From positions 1-8,868 of the forward strand of contig VGYW01000344.1 in assembly GCA_016872875.1 (NCBI GenBank): a stretch of 8,868 nt of DNA. Direction: 5' to 3'. The position numbers and the translations under genes were made by a program. A model generated the notes under the pieces. That model made no database searches, was not told the origin of the DNA, and saw only the letters and a list, made by a program, of their open reading frames with translations. Source of the stretch: Planctomycetota bacterium. GTDB lineage: Bacteria > Planctomycetota > PUPC01 > DSUN01. Shown one piece after another: positions 4,697-8,868 of this stretch (position 1 is its first letter; every line of letters begins with the position of its first letter).

Positions 4697-7687
4697 ATGA
4701 AAGGCCATCGCGGCGCTACGCTTGGCTTCGTTGTGCTCTGCGCGGCCGCCCTTTGTGGAGGCGAAGAGATGCGGTATGGCGTGGCCTCGTGGCCCGACAC
4801 GTTTGGCAATCACCGGGCGCGCGTCCTGGTCGCGGAGAAGGCGGAGGCCGTCTGGACGCACATCCCCTGGCGGCGGCGGGACCGCGACCCCGAGAAGAAG
4901 CACATCCAGGTGGTCGAGGCGGCTACGGGGCGAGAGGTGGCGAACGTCTGCCGCGCCGCCGTCCAGCGCGAGTTCGGCGACATCGCCTTCCAGCCGCCCG
5001 CCGCCGGCGAATACCACGTCTACTATATGCCCTACAAGATTCAGCCGAACTGGGGCTGGTACGGGGGCGACTACCTGCCGGCGAAGCAGTCGGCGGACCC
5101 CGCGTGGCTCCAGGCCAACGGCCTGGCGGCGGAGCAGCTCGCCCAGGGCAAGTGGAAGCAACTGCCCCAGGCGAAGGCCGTCGAGATTCAGGCCCGCACG
5201 GAGTTCGAGCGCCTCGACCCGATGGAGGTGCCCGCCACGGCGGAGGAGATGAAGGCACTCCTGGCGAAGCACCCGCAGCCGTACCTCGTCTTCCCCGAGG
5301 ACCGTCGGTTTCCCATCCGCATGGCCGATGAGCTGCCCCTTCGATGGATCGAGCGCGGGCCGAGCGGCGAGCTTCGCGGCGATGCCCAGCGGAACGAGTT
5401 CTATGCCTTCCAGCTCGGCATCTACGCTGCTCGCCAGCCGCTGGAGGAGCTTGCCGTCGAGTGCAGTGAGCTTCGCCCGGAGCGGGGGTGGGCATTTCCT
5501 GCTTCGGCGGTCCGCTGCTTCAACCTGGGTGGCACAGACTGGTTGGGACGAGCCTTCCGCAAGTCGGTCTCCGTTCCGCAGGGCAAGGTACAGGCGCTCT
5601 GGTTTGGCGTGGATGTGCCCCGCGACGCCCGCCCGGGCGAGTACCACGCCTCTGTCACCGTGCGACCGAGAGGCGCCGAACCGACGACCGTGAAGCTGAC
5701 CCTCGCCGTGTCCGACAATGTCCTCGAGGACCGAGGCGATGGCGAGCCCTGGCGCCACTCGCGCCTGCGCTGGCTCGACTCCGCCATCGCGCTCGATGAC
5801 GACACCGTGCCGCCCTACCCGCCGCTGAGGACCAGGGGCTGGACGGTGAGCTGCCTTGGCCGCGAGGTGCAGCTCGATGAGACCGGCTTCCCGCGCAGCA
5901 TCCGTTGCGGCGAGCGCGAGCTCCTGGCCGCTCCTGTGTCCTTTGCCGTGGAGACGGCCAGTGGCGGCGGAAAAAGCTCGGACGGAACCCTCAAGATCAC
6001 CAAGCGCTCGCCCGGCGCCGTCGCCTGGGAGGCGAAGAGCCTGGCCGAGCCGCTGGCCGTGCAGTGCAACGGGAGCATGGAATCGGACGGCTACCTCCAT
6101 TTCAGCGTCCTGTTCACCGTTCACCGGCCCGCAGCCGTGCGGGAGGTGGAGTTGAGGGACCTCCGCCTCGAAATCCCCTTCCGCCGCGAGGCGGCGACGT
6201 ATCTGATGGGCATCGGCCGCAAGGGCGGCTACCGCCCAAAGGAGTGGGCGTGGAAGTGGGGCGGCCCCATCTACTACGACAGCTTCTGGCTGGGCGACGT
6301 TTCGGCCGGCCTCTGGTGCGAACTGCGCGGCGCGAGCTACTGCGGCCCAATGGTGAACCTCTACTGGCGCCTCAAGCAGCTCGCGCCGCCCGAGACCTGG
6401 CACAACGGCGGCAAGGGCGGCGTCACCGTGGGCGAAGATGGCGACAAGGTGCTCGTCCGCGCCTACAGCGGCCCGCGGCGGCTCGACGCCAAGGCCGAGC
6501 TCCACTTCGAGTTCGCCCTCATCCCCACCCCCGTCAAGCCGCTCAACCCCGCCAAGCACTTCGCCGAGCGCTACTGGCACTCGGACGACTCCGACCACGC
6601 CCCAGGCTCCGTGGCGGTCGAGAACGGGGCAAACGTCATCAACATCCACCACGCCACCCCGCCGAACCCGTACATCAACTACCCGTTCCTCGCGGCGGAC
6701 AAGCTGGCCGCCTACACCAAGGGCGCCCACGAGCGCGGCGCCAAGGTGAAAATCTACTACACGGTCCGCGAGCTCACCAACCACATCGTGGAAATCTGGG
6801 CGCTCCGCAGCCTCGGCCACGAGGTCCTCGCCCCAGGCGGCGGAGGCGGCTATCCCTGGCTCCGCGAGCACCTCGGCTCCGACTACGCGCCTGCCTGGTA
6901 TCACCGCTTCCCCGACGGCGACGTGTGCGCCGCAATCGTCAACACCGGCGCCTCACGCTGGTACAACTACTACCTCGAGGGCCTCGCCTGGCTCCTGAAG
7001 AACTGCCAGATAGACGGCCTCTACCTCGACGACGTGAGCTACGACCGGAACATCCTGCGGCGGATGCGCAAGATAATGGAGCGGGAGCGCCCAGGCTGCC
7101 TCATTGACCTCCACTCCAACACCGGCTTCTCCCGCGGGCCGGCAAACCAGTACCTGGAGTTCTTCCCCTACGTTGACCGCCTCTGGTTCGGCGAGAGCTT
7201 CAACTACAACGACCCGCCCGACTACTGGCTCGTTGAAATCTCCGGCATCCCCTTCGGCCTCATGGGCGAGATGCTCCAGGACGGCGGCAACCGCTGGCGT
7301 GGCATGCTCTACGGCATGACCGCGCGCATGCCCTGGTGCATGGACCCCAAGCCCATCTGGAAGGTCTGGGACTCCTTCGGCATCAGCGAGGCGAAGATGC
7401 TCGGCTACTGGGACCCCGCCTGCCCCGTGAAGACCAACCACAAGGACGTCCTCGCCACCGCCTACGTGCGGAAGGGCAAGGCCCTCATCGCACTGGCGAG
7501 CTGGGCCAAGGAACAGGTCCCCTGCCGCCTGGCCATTGACTGGAAGGCCTTGGGCCTGAACCCCGAAAAGTCCACCCTCCTCGCCCCCGCAGTCGAAGGC
7601 TACCAGCAAGCCGCCGACTTCAAGCCCGCCGACCCCATCCCCGTCCCCCCTGGCCGCGGCTGGATGCTCCTCCTCGCCGAGCGCTGA
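4697..7687 (+). CDS. Secreted GH123/DUF6067-like glycoside hydrolase protein
   Basis: This 996-residue protein begins with a Sec-type signal peptide: basic MKGHR, then a hydrophobic stretch to about residue 20. The cleavage site is unclear and there is no canonical lipobox. A beta-rich N-terminal part contains RNEFYAFQLG (from R232) and SRLRWLDS (355-362), patterns I associate with the N-terminal region of GH123/DUF6067-type proteins. A further beta-rich part is followed by a probable TIM-barrel from about 630 to 920, with NINIHHATPPNPYINYPF, YYTVRELTN (from Y687), DGLYLDDVSYDR (773-784) and FGESFNYND (from F831). D778 or D779 and E833 are plausible acidic catalytic residues by analogy with other barrel hydrolases; this is inference. 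A small beta domain ends the protein. It probably acts on a polysaccharide or glycan outside the cytoplasm, but the substrate and even the activity are unproven. Confidence 0.8.
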   Translation: MKGHRGATLGFVVLCAAALCGGEEMRYGVASWPDTFGNHRARVLVAEKAEAVWTHIPWRRRDRDPEKKHIQVVEAATGREVANVCRAAVQREFGDIAFQPPAAGEYHVYYMPYKIQPNWGWYGGDYLPAKQSADPAWLQANGLAAEQLAQGKWKQLPQAKAVEIQARTEFERLDPMEVPATAEEMKALLAKHPQPYLVFPEDRRFPIRMADELPLRWIERGPSGELRGDAQRNEFYAFQLGIYAARQPLEELAVECSELRPERGWAFPASAVRCFNLGGTDWLGRAFRKSVSVPQGKVQALWFGVDVPRDARPGEYHASVTVRPRGAEPTTVKLTLAVSDNVLEDRGDGEPWRHSRLRWLDSAIALDDDTVPPYPPLRTRGWTVSCLGREVQLDETGFPRSIRCGERELLAAPVSFAVETASGGGKSSDGTLKITKRSPGAVAWEAKSLAEPLAVQCNGSMESDGYLHFSVLFTVHRPAAVREVELRDLRLEIPFRREAATYLMGIGRKGGYRPKEWAWKWGGPIYYDSFWLGDVSAGLWCELRGASYCGPMVNLYWRLKQLAPPETWHNGGKGGVTVGEDGDKVLVRAYSGPRRLDAKAELHFEFALIPTPVKPLNPAKHFAERYWHSDDSDHAPGSVAVENGANVINIHHATPPNPYINYPFLAADKLAAYTKGAHERGAKVKIYYTVRELTNHIVEIWALRSLGHEVLAPGGGGGYPWLREHLGSDYAPAWYHRFPDGDVCAAIVNTGASRWYNYYLEGLAWLLKNCQIDGLYLDDVSYDRNILRRMRKIMERERPGCLIDLHSNTGFSRGPANQYLEFFPYVDRLWFGESFNYNDPPDYWLVEISGIPFGLMGEMLQDGGNRWRGMLYGMTARMPWCMDPKPIWKVWDSFGISEAKMLGYWDPACPVKTNHKDVLATAYVRKGKALIALASWAKEQVPCRLAIDWKALGLNPEKSTLLAPAVEGYQQAADFKPADPIPVPPGRGWMLLLAER

Positions 7688-7786
7688 GCCGCTGCCCTTG
7701 AAACCGGCGTCGCCATGTCGTACCATACCATTGGATGGGTTCATTCACTTAGTACACCGCCCCACGAATAAGGGAACAAGACCGCA

Positions 7787-7831
7787 GTCCCGAAGGGACA
7801 GCAGTGGTTAGCCGGCGGCTTCAGCCGCCGG
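7787..7831. repeat. REP-like double hairpin, third site of the family
   Basis: GTCCC-GAA-GGGAC (7787-7799) is followed 12 nt later by CCGGCGGCT-TC-AGCCGCCGG (7812-7831). Both hairpins, including the GAA and TC loops, are identical to modules of the composite element at 4468-4679. The order and spacing here may represent the basic unit from which the larger element was assembled. Confidence 0.8.
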
Positions 7832-7861
7832 ATTGGGCCTCGGGGGGACACCATACATGAT

Positions 7862-8026
7862 TGCGGCGGGGTGCCGCAAAGCCCACAGCGGCGTCGAGCC
7901 GCCGCACTCCGACAGGCTGCCGCACGATGTCGGCCCCCTCCCTTGGCTCCCCTCGCGGAACTCCAGCTTCGCTGAGCCGATGGCTGGAGCAGCTCAAAGC
8001 CCGTCCCCAAGCCGGAGCTTGGGAAC
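7862..8026. repeat. Cluster of unrelated small palindromes
   Basis: Four hairpins lie in 165 bp: TGCGGC/GCCGCA (7862-7878), GCGGC/GCCGC with loop GTCGA (7888-7902), CTCCAGC/GCTGGAG with a 15-nt loop (7961-7989), and GTCCCCAAGC with GCTTGGGAAC (8003-8026, 9 of 10 paired). They do not share sequence with one another or with the other elements in the window. Confidence 0.6.
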
Positions 8027-8027
8027 G

Positions 8028-8109
8028 AGGAAAGGGACAAGAAGGACACGGCAGCCCTGGTTATCCCTGTGGTCCCTTGGGTCTCTGTTGTCCCTTGTGT
8101 CCCTTTCCT
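8028..8109. repeat. Inverted low-complexity repeat rich in GTCCCTT
   Basis: AGGAAAGGGAC (8028-8038) and GTCCCTTTCCT (8099-8109) are exact reverse complements, and the similarity extends imperfectly inward. Between them are several degenerate copies of GTCCCTTG/GTCTCTGTT. The tract looks like decaying simple-sequence DNA. Confidence 0.6.
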
Positions 8110-8114
8110 TCTGG

Positions 8115-8256
8115 CCCCAACCAGACGACAACCGGCTCGATGTTGAAGAGGCGGCAGAAGTGGGTGAGCTGGGCCTTGAAGTCGCCGTAGAAGAAGAGCT
8201 GGCGGGAGCAGGGGAACGCTGGGACATCGCCAGCGCCGGCGAACTTTGGCCATGAC
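8115..8256 (-). pseudogene. Possible protein-coding remnant, unidentified
   Basis: One minus-strand frame reads like genuine protein, including the stretches DVPAFPCSRQLFFYGDFKAQ and LTHFCRLFNIEPVV, with C or G in most third codon positions as in the real genes nearby. It has no start codon of its own. Its upstream side runs into the ribosome binding site and start of the dehydrogenase gene, and its downstream side dissolves into the GTCCCTT repeat. I do not recognise the family. It may be a leftover end of a gene broken by repeat insertion, or a chance open frame. Confidence 0.3.
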
Positions 8257-8288
8257 AGAGGCGACGCAGCTACCGAGGAGTACGTAGA

Positions 8289-8868
8289 ATGAACGTCTGC
8301 ATGTGGTACAACAATCGGGATATCCGAATCGAGGAGGCGCCCACGCCGAGGCCCGGGCCGAGGGAGGTGCTGGCGAAGGTGATGTCGTGCGGCATCTGCG
8401 GGAGCGACGTGGTGGAGTGGTATCGGCTGCCCAGGGCGCCGCTCGTGCAGGGACACGAGGTCGGCGCGGAGGTGGTCGAGGTGGGGGAGGGCGTGGCGAA
8501 GTTCAAGCCGGGCGACCGGGTGTTCATCGCGCCAAAGGTGCCGTGCATGAGGTGCCGCTACTGCCTCAGCGGCCACTTTCCCCAGTGCTCGGTTGTGAAG
8601 GACAGGCTGCCCGGGGCCTTTGCGGAATACGTGCTGGTGCCCGAAGCCATCGTGGAGAACGGCACGCTCCTGCTGCCGAAAAGCGTGAGCTACGACCAGA
8701 GCACGTTCGTGGAGCCGCTGGCCTGCGCCGTGCGGGCGCAGCGGTTGGCGAAGGTGCGGGAGGGCCAGAGCGTGATGGTGCTGGGCTGCGGCATGTCGGG
8801 ACTGCTCCACGTGAAGCTGGCCCACGCGCTGGGCGCCCGAATCGCTGCGTCGGACATCAACCCCAACC
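8289..8868 (+). CDS. Zinc-dependent medium-chain alcohol/polyol dehydrogenase (partial)
   Basis: The first 193 codons of a medium-chain dehydrogenase of the sorbitol/threonine dehydrogenase type; family members are usually about 340-350 residues, so a little over half is present and the window edge cuts the gene. Catalytic zinc ligands are visible: C37 in CGICGSD, H56-E57 in QGHEVGAE, and E142 in VEPLAC. The structural zinc site has all four cysteines, C86, C89, C92 and C100. The Rossmann motif is GCGMSG (166-171), and an acidic D189 at the end of the next strand suggests NAD rather than NADP. The enzyme would oxidise a secondary alcohol, sugar alcohol or threonine; the exact substrate cannot be assigned. 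The start is supported by GAGGAG (8275-8280), 8 nt upstream. Next to a secreted hydrolase-like gene, a sugar-related role is plausible but inferred. Confidence 0.9.
   Translation, partial: MNVCMWYNNRDIRIEEAPTPRPGPREVLAKVMSCGICGSDVVEWYRLPRAPLVQGHEVGAEVVEVGEGVAKFKPGDRVFIAPKVPCMRCRYCLSGHFPQCSVVKDRLPGAFAEYVLVPEAIVENGTLLLPKSVSYDQSTFVEPLACAVRAQRLAKVREGQSVMVLGCGMSGLLHVKLAHALGARIAASDINPN

Larger units (their letters stand above)
7688..8288. other. Long repeat-mosaic intergenic region
   Basis: Six hundred bases lie between the glycoside-hydrolase stop and the dehydrogenase start. From left to right: about 95 bp of unremarkable sequence, a REP-like pair of hairpins (7787-7831), a run of other palindromes (7862-8109), and a stretch that reads like protein on the minus strand (about 8115-8256). 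The open frames crossing the region combine these repeats and are not believable genes. No clear sigma70 promoter or U-tailed terminator was found. Confidence 0.6.

Noticed and set aside
4658..6904. Long minus-strand open frame (748 codons) opposite the glycoside-hydrolase gene
   Set aside because: It is antisense of a gene with a signal peptide, ribosome binding site and recognisable motifs. The minus-strand product shows no domain.
7833..8255. Plus-strand open frame of 140 codons
   Set aside because: It runs through several hairpins and the GTCCCTT tract, and its last part is a Glu/Ala-rich antisense of the more protein-like minus frame. There is no ribosome binding site.

Overview
The window looks like a chromosomal segment of a GC-rich bacterium, probably from the Planctomycetota or a related PVC-type lineage. 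That placement is inferred from three things: a membrane-anchored kinase-like protein with an extracytoplasmic jelly-roll-like domain, a very large secreted GH123/DUF6067-like glycoside-hydrolase protein, and many dispersed palindromic repeats. No rRNA, tRNA, transposase, integrase or CRISPR array is visible.

Layout. Positions 1-407 hold no convincing gene, but contain a hairpin, a 27-nt palindrome and two tandem ~66-bp palindromic units ending 3 bp from the next stop codon. Positions 408-2465 (minus) encode an M28-type zinc metallopeptidase with a PA-like domain and a long C-terminal extension; two simple-sequence tracts lie inside it. Positions 2466-2805 form a divergent promoter region. 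It carries a sigma70-like promoter for each direction and a second copy of the GAC/GAG-type repeat also found inside the peptidase gene. Positions 2806-4437 (plus) encode a pseudokinase-like protein: a kinase C-lobe with no N-lobe, a degenerate catalytic loop and no DFG, followed by a transmembrane helix and an ectodomain. Positions 4438-4696 are almost filled by a nested palindrome with perfect 50-bp arms, ending 2 bp before the ribosome binding site of the next gene. Positions 4697-7687 (plus) encode the secreted glycoside-hydrolase-like protein. Positions 7688-8288 are a cluster of several palindromic repeat types plus a protein-like antisense remnant. Positions 8289-8868 (plus) are the first 193 codons of a zinc-dependent medium-chain alcohol/polyol dehydrogenase, cut by the window edge.

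How the genes may work together. The plus-strand genes are compatible with carbohydrate use: a membrane protein with a possible ligand-binding ectodomain, a secreted hydrolase-like protein and a sugar-alcohol-type dehydrogenase. Long repeat-filled spacers separate them, so a single operon is not demonstrated. The peptidase is transcribed divergently.

The most unusual content is structural: several unrelated families of palindromic or low-complexity repeats, two of which have entered the peptidase reading frame without breaking it, and one of which sits against a ribosome binding site. I did not find a recognisable defence, secretion or biosynthetic system.
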